A DNA stretch of 64,000 nucleotides from Haliclona indistincta (lineage: Eukaryota; Porifera; Demospongiae; Haplosclerida; Chalinidae): positions 5,277,399 through 5,341,398 of the forward strand of contig OZ024783.1 in the NCBI GenBank assembly GCA_964017065.1. The letters run 5' to 3'. Shown here in pieces: positions 48,246 to 60,143 of this stretch. How positions within the stretch are numbered: position 1 is the first letter of the stretch; the number at the start of each line of letters is the position of its first letter. Below the pieces are notes generated by a model, which made no database searches, was not told the DNA's origin, and saw nothing but the letters and a program-made list of their open reading frames with translations. Position numbers and translations under genes: made by a program.

Positions 48246-51200
48246 CTAGTCCCATAGCTTGATTGTTCCATCCCATCCACAAGTGACGACTTTTGACGTT
48301 TCATGAGGTAACCACAGGCAACCAATGCACACACCACCATGCGCCTTTATCTTACTGTAAACAAGAAAGGGTAAATAAATTGATGCCGGATGAATAAAGT
48401 ATGTAAAATTCTTTAGGCGCAAGTTGATCACTGCATAATGGATAAACAACATGTATGTACATTACATACATTTCCTATTCTCTAAGGAATGTTCACACGG
48501 AATCCACTTTTGATGTGCATTGTATCCCCAAAACCGCCAGTGTGGTGAATTCAATGTGCATTGCGAGCATTCACATGTAGCAAATTGGATGCGAATTACG
48601 TAGCTCAAAAAAACTACACTACTCTCTTCCTAGCCTTCAATGATGCTTCAAATGTCCATTACAGAGGTTTACTAGTCTGACAAATGCCTTGTGTCACAGT
48701 CTACTCGCGACGGCATGCAGCCATGCACTAAAGTCTCAATTCACTTTCAATCCACTTTCAATCTACCTCCAGAGGTGGATTGAACGCAATGCGCATTTGA
48801 TGATTTCAAGCGGATTCATGTGAACGCTCAACGCTGATGAACCAGATTGGATGCTCATTCGATCCACTTTGCACGGACCATGTGAACGCGCCTTTAGTTA
48901 CAGTGCACTGTGCAAATACTCTATAATGTGTCTGTGTGCTACATTGTTAGTATTTTGTGAATAGCTCACTCTCGTATTCTTTTGTTCTTCCATTCCCAGA
49001 AACATACTCTACCATCAGCCTCTCCAGATGCTAGCATGCTGTAAACAACAAAAATATACTCATAGCACAAGTACGGTATGATTACATAGCAAGAGAATGC
49101 ATTCTGAAAAGTATGTGGTATTCATTTAAATGTACATGTAGCACTTGAACCAATGAACGCCTTTCACAAGCCCTCGGCGTCTAAGCTCTCTAGTTGGGGA
49201 TCGCAGCAGGAATTCACAACTAGTCCCAACCTGCTTTGCTTATAGGCTGTATTTATATTCAAACTGCTAACCAGAAGACAGCAAAATGCTGATCACCGTC
49301 TAGGTGTTTCATGTGGGCGTGACCATGCATGAACAAGTACGTGAGTAGGTAGCCATTGCTAGCTGTAGGCTGATATCTATGCACACTCAGAGCTGTCCTG
49401 CTGTTTAGATGGAATGTACAAGTACCTAGATAGTCAAAAATTGGCGCTTTTGTAGTCAGAGAGGTCCAAGATGGTCGTCAAGGTGAGCCAGCCATACATA
49501 ACTCGAGAACGAAAGCACTTTAGCAAAATCCACGAGTCACATTGCAAGCCATTGTCATGCTAAGCCTGTTCATACCTTTACCGAGTTACAGAAGTGAGCG
49601 ACGGTCTCTGCAGCTCGATGGACAGAACGAATGAACGAATGAAGAACAGATTTCACAAAACCCTCGGCTTTTGTTACACATTGTAGAGTTACCTCCTTAG
49701 TTATGGTTTGCAGAAGGAGCTTTGCAGCCAAAGACAACCTACTTGCTATTGAAATTGCACTGCTATTACTGGTAACCAAAAGACAGCAATGTGCTGACCA
49801 CAAGGTGTGTCAGGTGGGCGTGACTATGCACACTGTGTAGGTAGCCATTGCCTTTGTTAACCCTCGGCGCATGCGCGAGGGTTACGGTACTTGGTTTGTC
49901 ATTCATTCACTCGTTCATTCATTCGTTCTGTCCATCGAGCTGCAGAGACCATCGCTCACTTCTGAAACTCGGTAAAGGTATGAACAGACTTAGCACGACA
50001 ATGGCTTGCAATGTGACTCGTGGATTTTGCTAAAGTGCTTTCGTTCTTGAGTTATGGCTGGCTCACGTACCTTGCCATGACCTGACGGCCATCTTAGACT
50101 TCTCTGACAACAAACGCGTCCATAGTTGACTACCTAGGTACTTGTAGATTCCATCTAAACAGCAGGACAGCTCTGGGGGTGGGTAGACATCTCAAGAAAA
50201 AGCCTATCAAAGCCAAGAGCTATGGCTACCTACTCAGTGTTCACGGTCACGCCCACTTGACACACCTTGTCTCGGTTGTGGTCAGCACTTTGCTGTCTTC
50301 TGGTTAGCAGTGCAGTTTGGCTGTAGCTGCAAAGCTCCTTCTGCAAACCATAACTAAGGAGCTAACTCTACAAAGTTTGCAACGGCGCTCAAACGCCGAG
50401 GGTTCGTGAAATTCGTTCATTGGCTTTGTCTTGAAATGTCTACACACCCTCAGAGCTCTCCTGCGGTTTAGATGGAATCTACAAGTACCTAAGGTAGTCA
50501 AATATGGGCGCTTTTGTTGTTAGAGAGGTCAAAGACGGCCGTCAAGGTGAGCCAGCCATAACTCGAGAACTAAAGCACTTTAGCGAAATCCACGAGTCAA
50601 ATTGCAAGCTCTTGCGGTGTTTATCATGTCATAACTTTACCAGCGCGTAAAAGTGATCGCTGATCTCTGCAGCTCGATGGACAGCGAATTGCAAACCAAG
50701 TACCGTAACCCTCGCGCATGCGCCGAGGGTTAACAATCTTTTCAACAAATCGACTTGCCGGTACATGTCAAATTGAGTGCAGGCCAGGACATTGATATGG
50801 ATAGGAGGTTGGGTGACACACCCACAATGCTGTAAAGTGCTCTTACAAGGACATGTTGCTTAGAAACCCATGGATTAGCTGCTAGAGCAAGGCTTGCTAG
50901 CAATGAGAGTGTTTTCGTGAAGATTTTCGAATGGTAAGAGGCATGTTTTCTTTGACGACACGCATAATATTTATACAGACAAACTCAGACGCATAAACCT
51001 CTCGCATATTGAGAACGGGTAATTAGCTGCAGACACTGAAATTCATCACTCATGTATTCAAACAACACTAAATCATGTAAAATTAGTTCCAGTTTTCATT
51101 TTGTAGTCAACCAGCCAACGTAACTATACACGTACACTAAGCCCAGTCACATGAATGGAAACTGAACCGTACACAGTTCTCACCTTCCATCAGGTGAGAA

Positions 51201-53338
51201 GTCCACTTGACAAGCGTATCCAGCAACCTGAGATAAGATACAGCACGGTTAGTAGTAGATGTACAGCGAACACAACGAAATTTGGATAAAAATTATAAAG
51301 TGTAGCTTTTACATATACTTATAGCAAAGTGTACTACTCTAAAAGTGGACTACAGTGGTACACCTCTTAGAGGACACCCCTCATCCCTCTATAATGGACA
51401 CTTACTGAATCCCAAATATAACCCACATAATGTATAATAAACCCCTGACCAGAGGACACCCTCTCTATAATGGACAATTTTTGTTCAGTTGGTCCCAATG
51501 CCTTAGAGAGGTTCCATTGTAGATACTCGAAAGACAAAGTAAAAATAAGGTTCTTAGGTGAATCGTTCATCAGTGTACATGTAATTATTATAGTTACACA
51601 CACACACACACACACACGCACGTATTCAATATTATAGTTAATTCCAGTTTTTACTCACGTTGTGTCCTTTGAAAGTCTTTCGTCGGTTTAATCTGAAGTT
51701 GGTGTGAACTCCGTACATCAGTATCTCATTGTTCATGGATTGACAGGCTAACCACTTACCTGTGATAAGAAAAACAGATCATAGTCATTCGCTTATCAAT
51801 GTTTCTATTGCTACAAGCTATTACTGCAACAAGAACAAGCTCTAAGCTGGATGCAGATCACTTCAGCATTGCTGAAAATCTCTGCATCTCTCACTCACCT
51901 GAGGGGTCAACAGTCACGAAGGGCATCGAATGCATGTGAGGTTCAGCAATGTATTTCATATCTATGGGAATATCCCTGCAATTAGACATACAATCAACAC
52001 AATCCATCCACAGTACCACACCCACCACTCCCACACACGGATACTCTTGTCATCTGATGTGGTCACAAATCTTCTGTTCTCGTCAACAAAAGTGACTGAA
52101 TTCACCGAACCAAGATGTCTGCCGTGCAAGAGAAGGAGACAGTTTCAGTCATCTAAAGAGGATGAACGGTCTACTTACCTGTCGTATTCCTGGACTATTT
52201 CCTCTGTTCTTGTATCCCACTAAATGATAGACACAACACAAGATTAAAAAAAGACCAAAAATGTGTTGGAATGGCAGTCACATAATTATGGCAAGCTCTA
52301 CTAACGGGTACAACAAACTGTGTCACAGCACACTCACTCACTCGCCCACTCACCCACCCACTCACCCACCCACTCACTCACCCATTCACTCACCCATTCA
52401 CTCACCCATTCACTCACCCATTCACTCACTCACTCACCCACTCACTCACTCACCCACCCACTCACTCCCTTACCCACCCACCTACCATTCTCCACTCACT
52501 GTATAAATCTTCTTGTCTGAGCAGCCAACCACAAACAGATGTTGCTTGTCCTCGTCTGGGTTGAATTTAATACAGTACGGAGTCTTCTGGTTTGAGAAGC
52601 GTCCGAGACATTTTCCAGTCTCTGTGTCCCAAAGCTTGATATATCGATCGTAGCTACAGCTGAGAAACTGTGTCCCGTCGTTGTTGAAACAAATATCACG
52701 AACTGCCTTGAGATGACCTTGAGGAGAGAAAGAATAAAGAGATGGAGAAAGAGGCAGTCGTGATGCTACAGCTATGATAATGCTTGCATGTAGAAGAAGT
52801 CATATAGACCAGATCTTCTGCTAGTATGAATTTCTCATCGATCCTAGCAGGCACTGTAGACATTCATTTTTTTCTTTCATTTTTCATGTATTTTGTTGAC
52901 TAAGAATGTAAACAACTTGTTTCTTTCCGCTACATAGCAGTTCTGACAGCTAAAAGACGAGTATAAGCCATGANNNNNNNNNNNNNNNNNNNNNNNNNNN
53001 NNNNNNNNNNNNNNNNNNNNNNNNNNNNNNNNNNNNNNNNNNNNNNNNNNNNNNNNNNNNNNNNNNNNNNNNNNNNNNNNNNNNNNNNNNNNNNNNNNNN
53101 NNNNNNNNNNNNNNNNNNNNNNNNNNNNNNNNNNNNNNNNNNNNNNNNNNNNNNNNNNNNNNNNNNNNNNNNNGGTCATCCCTACATATCATTGCCTATC
53201 GGCAATGATAATAACGGACAATTTGTTTTGGTCCCAAATGGTGTCCGCCTTAGAGAGATACTCAGATACTAAGTAAAAATAAGGTAAATCGTTCATCAGT
53301 GTACAAGTAATAGTTAATAATATTATAGATATAGACAG

Positions 53339-53387
<49 letters not shown>

Positions 53388-56300
53388 CTCTCTCTCTCTC
53401 TCGCTCTCTCAATATTATAGTTACAGTTTTTACTCACGTTGTGTCCTTTGAAAGTCTTTCGGCGGTTTAATCTGAAGTTGGTGTGAACTCCGTACATCAG
53501 TATCTCATTGTTCATGGATTGACAGGCAAGCCACTTGCCTGTGACAAGAAACACATATCATAGAGTCAATCACTGATCAATGTTTCTATTGCTACAGTGG
53601 AACCTCTCTAAGGCGGACACCATTGGGACAAACAAAATTGTCCATTATAGAGAGGGTGTCCTCTGGTCAGGGGTTTATTATACATTATGTGGGTTATATT
53701 TGGGATTCAGTAAGTGTCCATTATAAAGAGGGTGTCCTCTGGAGAGGGGTGTCCGCTAAGAGGGGTTCCACTGTACACCCTATTACTGTAACAAGAACAA
53801 GCTCTATGCTGCATGCATATCACTTCAGCATTGCTGACAATCTCTGCATCTCTCACTCACCTGAGGGGTCAACAGTCACGAAGGGCATAGAATGCATGTG
53901 AGGTTCAGCAATGTATTTCATATCTATGGGAATATCCCTGCAATTAGACATAAAATCAACACAATCCATCCACAGTACCACACCCACCACTCCCACACAC
54001 GAATACTCTTGTCGTCTGAGGTAGTCACAAATCTTCTGTTCTCGTCGACAAAAGTGACTGAATTCACCGAACCAAGATGTCTGCCGTGCAAGAGAAGGAG
54101 ACAGTTTCAGTTATCTAAAGAGGATGAAAGGTCTTCCTTACCTGTCGTATTCCTGGACTATTTCCTCTGTTCTTGTATCCCACTAAATGATAGACAAAAC
54201 ACAAGATTAAAATAAGACCAAAATAAAATATTTTATTGTGTTGGAATGACAGTCACATAATTATGGCAAGCTCTACTAACGGGTACAACAGAAAACAAAC
54301 TGTGTCACAGTACACTCACTCACTCACTCACTCACTCACTCACTCACTCACTGACTCACTGACTCACTCACTAACCCACTCACTCACTCACTCACTCACT
54401 CACTCACTCACTCACTCACTCACTCACTCACTCACTCACTCACTCCCTCCCCCACCCACCCACCCACCCACCCACTCACTCCCTCCCTTACCCACCTACC
54501 ATTCTCCACTTACTGTATAAATCTTCTTGTCTGAGCAGCCAACCACAAACAGATGTTGTTTGTCCTCGTCTGGGTTGAATTTAATACAGTATGGAGTCTT
54601 CTGGTTTGAGAATCGTCCGAGACATTTTCCAGTCTCTGTGTCCCAAAGCTTGATATATCGATCGTAGCTACAGCTGAGGAACTGTGTCCCGTCGTTGTTG
54701 AAACAAATATCACGAACTGCCTTGAGGTGACCTGAGGAGAGAAAAAATAGAGATGGAGAAAGAGGCAGTCATGATGCTGTAGCTATGATAATGCTTGCAT
54801 GTAGAAGAAAGTCATATAGACCAGACCTTCTGCTACTATGAATTTCTCATCGATCCTTGCAGGCACTGTAGACATTCGTTTTTTTTTCATTTTACAGACA
54901 TTCGTTTTTTGTTTTTTTTACAGACATTCGTTTTATCATTTTCCATGTATTTTGTTGACTAAGAACGCAAACAACTTGTTTCTTCCCGCTACATAGCGGT
55001 TCTGATAGCTAAAAGATGAGTATAATACCGCGTTTACACTTGCACTTTTAACCGTGCCAGCACGGTTCGGTTCAGACCAGCACGGTTCGGTTCGCCAGTG
55101 TAAACGCGTCCAAACCGTGCCGTGCCGTGCTGGCCCAGCACGCATCCACTCACGAGGGCTGGCACGGCACGGCACGGTTGTAGCGGCCAGTGTAAACGCT
55201 AACCGTGCTAGTTACAGGGCTCTTTGCTGTGGGCGTCACCGTCTTCCTCATCGCTAGCACTTGCTGCTCAGCTGATCGCCAGGTTTTGGCGCCGATCGTG
55301 CGATAGCATGCAGGCGCAAAGGCTAGGTTAGCTTAGCAACAACTTGACGCACACAATAGCAGATGCAAGTTAGTGATGGCGCAGCCTTGGAGCGACGTAG
55401 AAACAAGGAGGCTAATCCAGCTATGGGGCGAAGATGACGTGCAGTGTCAGCTAGAGGGCTGCAAGCGCAACAAAGCAATTTACGAGCGACTAGCAAGAAG
55501 CATGCTGCCGGACTACGAGAGGAACGGGAGCCAGTGTCGAGAAAAGATTAAGAAATTGAAGGCAGAGTATAAAAAGATCAAGGACAAGAATGGGAAAACT
55601 GGAAGAGGAAGAAAGACGATGAAGTTCTACGATGAACTAAATGACATACTAGGAACTAGACCAGCAACCAGGCCTGCAGTTCTGGTGGACTCCAGTGCCA
55701 GCACTGTAGCTACAGATGCAGCTCAGCCTGGTGTCACTGAGCCTACTGAGGGCAATGATGCTAATAGTAATGCTACACCAGCGACTGCTACAGGCAATGG
55801 TGCTGCAGAGGAGACTGGGCCCAGTGCTTCGGCAGAAGAACCCGGCGCAGCTCCTGAGAAGACCAAGCAGCAGCAGATCGGCAAGAAAAGGGCTCTGAAA
55901 GAGGAGCAATTCGAGAGAGCAATGGATACTGCCATAAAGAAATTAAATGCAGCAAATGAGGAGAGTGATTCTAAGTACTTCGAATTGGAGGAAAAGAGGC
56001 TAAAACTGGAGGAGAGAGCCATGGAGACTCAGATGCAGCAGCGTCAAGAATTTCAGCAAATGGTGTGTTGTGCATTTTTACAAACATTCAGTTCAACACC
56101 TTTACTGTTTATGTATATTCCTTGACTCAGATGCTACAAGTACTAACACGACTCTCCTCGTACCCACCAGCTCCACCCACTCCAGCTCCCATTGGCAACT
56201 ATTACTCAGCAAGCAATGGTAGCCAGTACGAGCAGTGGACTGGTGACCTAAGCTAGATAGTCTGACGCTGAAGTACTGTTGTTTGCATACATTGTATATA

Positions 56301-59300
56301 CCAGTATAATATTATTATAATAATTATAATACAATGTATCGCTACACATACTGATCTAGACATGTGTATAGTATTGTTTAGTGTGCGCTCAAGTACTGGA
56401 CAAGTGCATCCCTAATTTCTGCTGATTCGGTTGTAGTGTTCTGGCTGGTTGTAGTTGAAGTAGGCTGCGTTTGGCTGCATGTGGTGGAAGCATCACTTTC
56501 AAGCCATGAATCAACGAAATGATTGCCGGCGTGAATTTCACACACATTGTGCAATATGCAACATGCAACAACAACATTTGGAACATGGTGAGCTTCCATA
56601 TCGTTTTGCTTCATCAGCCTTCTCCATCTAGCCTTCAATCGTCCAAACGCATTTTCTGACACAATCCGAGCACGAGATAACCTATAGTTGAAATTTTTTT
56701 GGTTGTCCGTCAGAGTAGTAGCATAGGGAAATGGTTTCATAAGCCAAGAACTCAATGGGTATGCAGAATCTCCCACAAGAAAAGGGAAGACAGTTTTGCC
56801 CAATATCACACGGCTGCATGAGTTCAAAATTTCCTTATCTTGAGCTTTTTGATATAACGAAGAGTTCGCAAAGACTCTAGCATCATGAACGCTTCCAGGC
56901 CAGCCAACATTAACATCCCTGAAAAGGTATTCATGATCTACCACTGCCTGCAATATCATAGAATACCAACCTTTACGGTTGTAAAAATCCGTGTGATTTA
57001 AAGCAGGTGGTCGAACAGGAATGTGACTGCCGTCTATCGCACCTGCACATTGTACCATGTTCCATTTTTCCTCAAATCCTTTAACTGTTTTTTCTAAATC
57101 TTCACCGTTTGGGAATTTAATGTATTGGTCGAGCAATACAGTAACAATGGCAGCACAAGTATCATGTACGATTACACATACAGTGCACCTTGCCACGCCA
57201 AAAAGATGTCCGATGGTACGGTATTCCGCACACGTGGGACAGGCACCAAAGAGTTATTGCTAATCGGTGTTCAACACTTATGGGTTCTCGGAGCCGTGTG
57301 CTTTTACGTTGGATCCATGGCCTCAATTGTGTGCATAGATAATCGAATGTTTCTCGATTCATCCTAAAGTTTTCAATCCAATTTTCTTGTGTGAACGTCA
57401 CCAATACAATGTGATTCCAAAAGTACATAGACCTGTATGTTGTGCAGGTAATTGCATAATAATATTTATGTAGTCACACTGAGTTATTCAAGCTCATGCA
57501 TGCTGAGATAATACAAGATGCTGCTTGTATACAAGACAAGCCACAAAACAAGCTCATGTAAGCAACACTACAAGCCGGTATTTAAAGGCTCGGAATATCG
57601 TTAAAATTCCTATTATTGAGGTACAGCTTACCTTGGAACAGTCCACAAGGTACGTGGAGCAGGAGCAAAACTGGCTGCAACTGCTATCGCTGTAAGCAGC
57701 ACCAATACAACTCTCCTGCGAGACCTCCGCCGCCTGAGTTCATTCAGTCTCCTTCGAGAAGCTGCCAGTCTCCCTGTCAATGAGCTCTGAGAAGAGCTAG
57801 GAGACAGCAACGCTGTTGCAGCAAGCACTCCACAAAGGTACGGGTTGGTCGCCATTCGCAAATCGATCGCTACTAACCGCCTAAAACGCATACTACCACG
57901 TGATTGGATTGCGTAATCCCCGCCCCCTCGTGAATAGTTCTAGCACGGTTGCAGAACTCGCAGTGTAAACGCGAGCCAGCACGCATTCTCAGCACGGTTC
58001 TCGAACTGTGCTGGCCTGGCACGGTTTAGTTGTGCGAGTGTAAACACGGTATAAGCCAGTCATTGAACACAAAATGACAGATTTGAACACAATTAGTGGA
58101 TGTGCGTAGGCGATCTGGGTGTGACATGGTAATAATAATTTTCAAATCCACTAAATATACTTAAGCACACAGAAGATATAGCTGCCTCGAAATCATGAAC
58201 AAAGTTCACTTACCATAGTAAGTTGCTACACATCTTCTGTCCCTGTAGACCTCCCATAACTACACGAGCAAGAAAGAGACAATGAATAAAATATCAACTT
58301 GTGCAAGTTGTGAAAAAAGAAAAGCTGCACTACAGTGCCATGTGATTTCGTCATGAGGACTGACATGAAACTGTATAGTAGCCCATTTTGCAGCCCAGGC
58401 TACCGTAAGATCAAAGGCGCCGCTCAGTGGTTATATCTCGTATACCATGGGCAATACGAGTATTTTCCAGGTGGTGGCGTCACATAGCAATACCATAGCA
58501 ACAAGATGGTGTCGTCGAAAAACACATGCAAGATTATACAGCCGTCTTTCAGCAACGCGTTGTCATTCACCTCTGGTGACTTCTATGGAGGCTCTACTAC
58601 CTTGAGCGCTTCCATAAAACCAGTATTCTCGAGCTTCCTAGGATACAAAATGTTTAACCCATGTCACCTCGGCAGTACGCGATATAACCAAGGGTGGTTA
58701 ATTTTACTGCCCAAGGGTGCGAACTGCCTTGGTAAGTTTGGTAACCTTGGGTTAGAAACCTATACATGTATGGGACCAGAGCACAAAATAACGTCCGGCC
58801 ACCGGCCAATTTCCTCGCAATCAAGCAAATGGACCGAGCAAATACACGCTCGATCGGTCATTCGGTCCGGGCATTCTTTCATGATCTAAAGGCTATTGCT
58901 ATACTTAGCACTTACCTGGGGCTACTTTCCAAGCCTGCAAAAGGCGCTTCTCTGATTGTAGGCCATGTAGGCCCAACACAAAAACGCACGCATGTGCTTA
59001 CTACTGCAGACATTCTTTTTAACGCCCCAAACGCCACACCTATTATTGCGACCACGCCCCTGTGCCCGACTAAAATTGAATGATGGCCGGACAAAATGTA
59101 CATTGACTGGACAAATGACCACCCATGCTCAAAAATTATTTTTGGCTCTGTGGGACTGACTGTGGTATCTTACCTTTATTTTACAGTCCATTCCAGCAGA
59201 TAACACCAGGTGACCAGACTTAGGGAACAATCTAATGGCAGCCACTCCTTTAGTGTGTCCAGTCCTGGGAGGGAGGGAGCAAAAAAGGGTTGAAGGGAAA

Positions 59301-60014
59301 GGAAGAGAAAGAAGATATAAAGAGAGAGACAGGGGGGAAGAAGAGAGAGAGAAAGGGAGAGAGAGAGGGAGTTGAAAAGCATCAACAATAGTAGTGGACT
59401 TTTTTGTTTATTTTATACATGTACATGTACTACAGTACTAGGCTGTTTCACTCACCATGTGTGGATGCACTTCTTTGGTGCAAAGCATTTCTCTGGTGGT
59501 TCCTCTGCTCTCAAGTCAGCGTCCACGTCCTGTGGTATGTGCAGGAACGAGCGACCGAGATAATCATACGGGTCGTCAACTGAAGAAAGGATGAGAAACA
59601 GTAACAACATACTCTTGACAATGGACGATGGGAATAATCATTGTGAAAGACTTTAGACGGTCGCAATAAGAAGGCATCAGTTCTTGTAGCTTACTGTGTA
59701 GTTGAAATATTTCTTCCATTGTCTCTTCCTCTTCTTCCTGCTTTTCGTGTTTCTTCTTGAACTGAGCCTCGAGAATGACTTTCTGCTCCTCTGTGGGCTT
59801 GGACACCATGATCTGATCTTTATATGCCCTCCATGGTCCTGAGAGAGAAAGAAAGAGAGAGAGATGGAAAAAATGGATGAAAATTGTAAGTTCCATTGTA
59901 ATGAGTCACTAATATCTTGAGAAGTTAAATTCAGCTATTTTGCTCAGATTTAAAAAGCTCATTTGTTGATCACCACGGAACAGTGTCTGTGTGTGAATAC
60001 TGAGACATCATCGC

Positions 60015-60064
<50 letters not shown>

Positions 60065-60112
60065 AGGGAGGGAGAGAGAGAGGGAGAGAGAGAGGAGGGA
60101 GGGAGAGAGAGG

Positions 60113-60143
<31 letters not shown>

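Larger units (their letters stand above)
55026..58051. mobile_element. PIF/Harbinger transposon in CDC40 intron 9
   Basis: Terminal inverted repeats TACCGCGTTTACACT and GTGTAAACACGGTA, with subterminal GTGCTGGC/CACGGTT repeats. The target duplication TAA is at 55023-55025 and 58052-58054; the empty site GAGTATAAGCCATGA is at 52959-52973. It carries the two genes typical of the superfamily, a Myb/SANT-like DNA-binding protein (plus) and a transposase (minus), converging. The clean ends and empty allele suggest a recent insertion. Confidence 0.95.

Noticed and set aside
52261..52520. His/Ser/Leu/Thr-rich open frames
   Set aside because: They are translations of the CACT/CACC tetranucleotide repeat; the same happens at 54236-54520.
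52877..53272. Open frames through the N gap
   Set aside because: They consist mostly of unknown residues.
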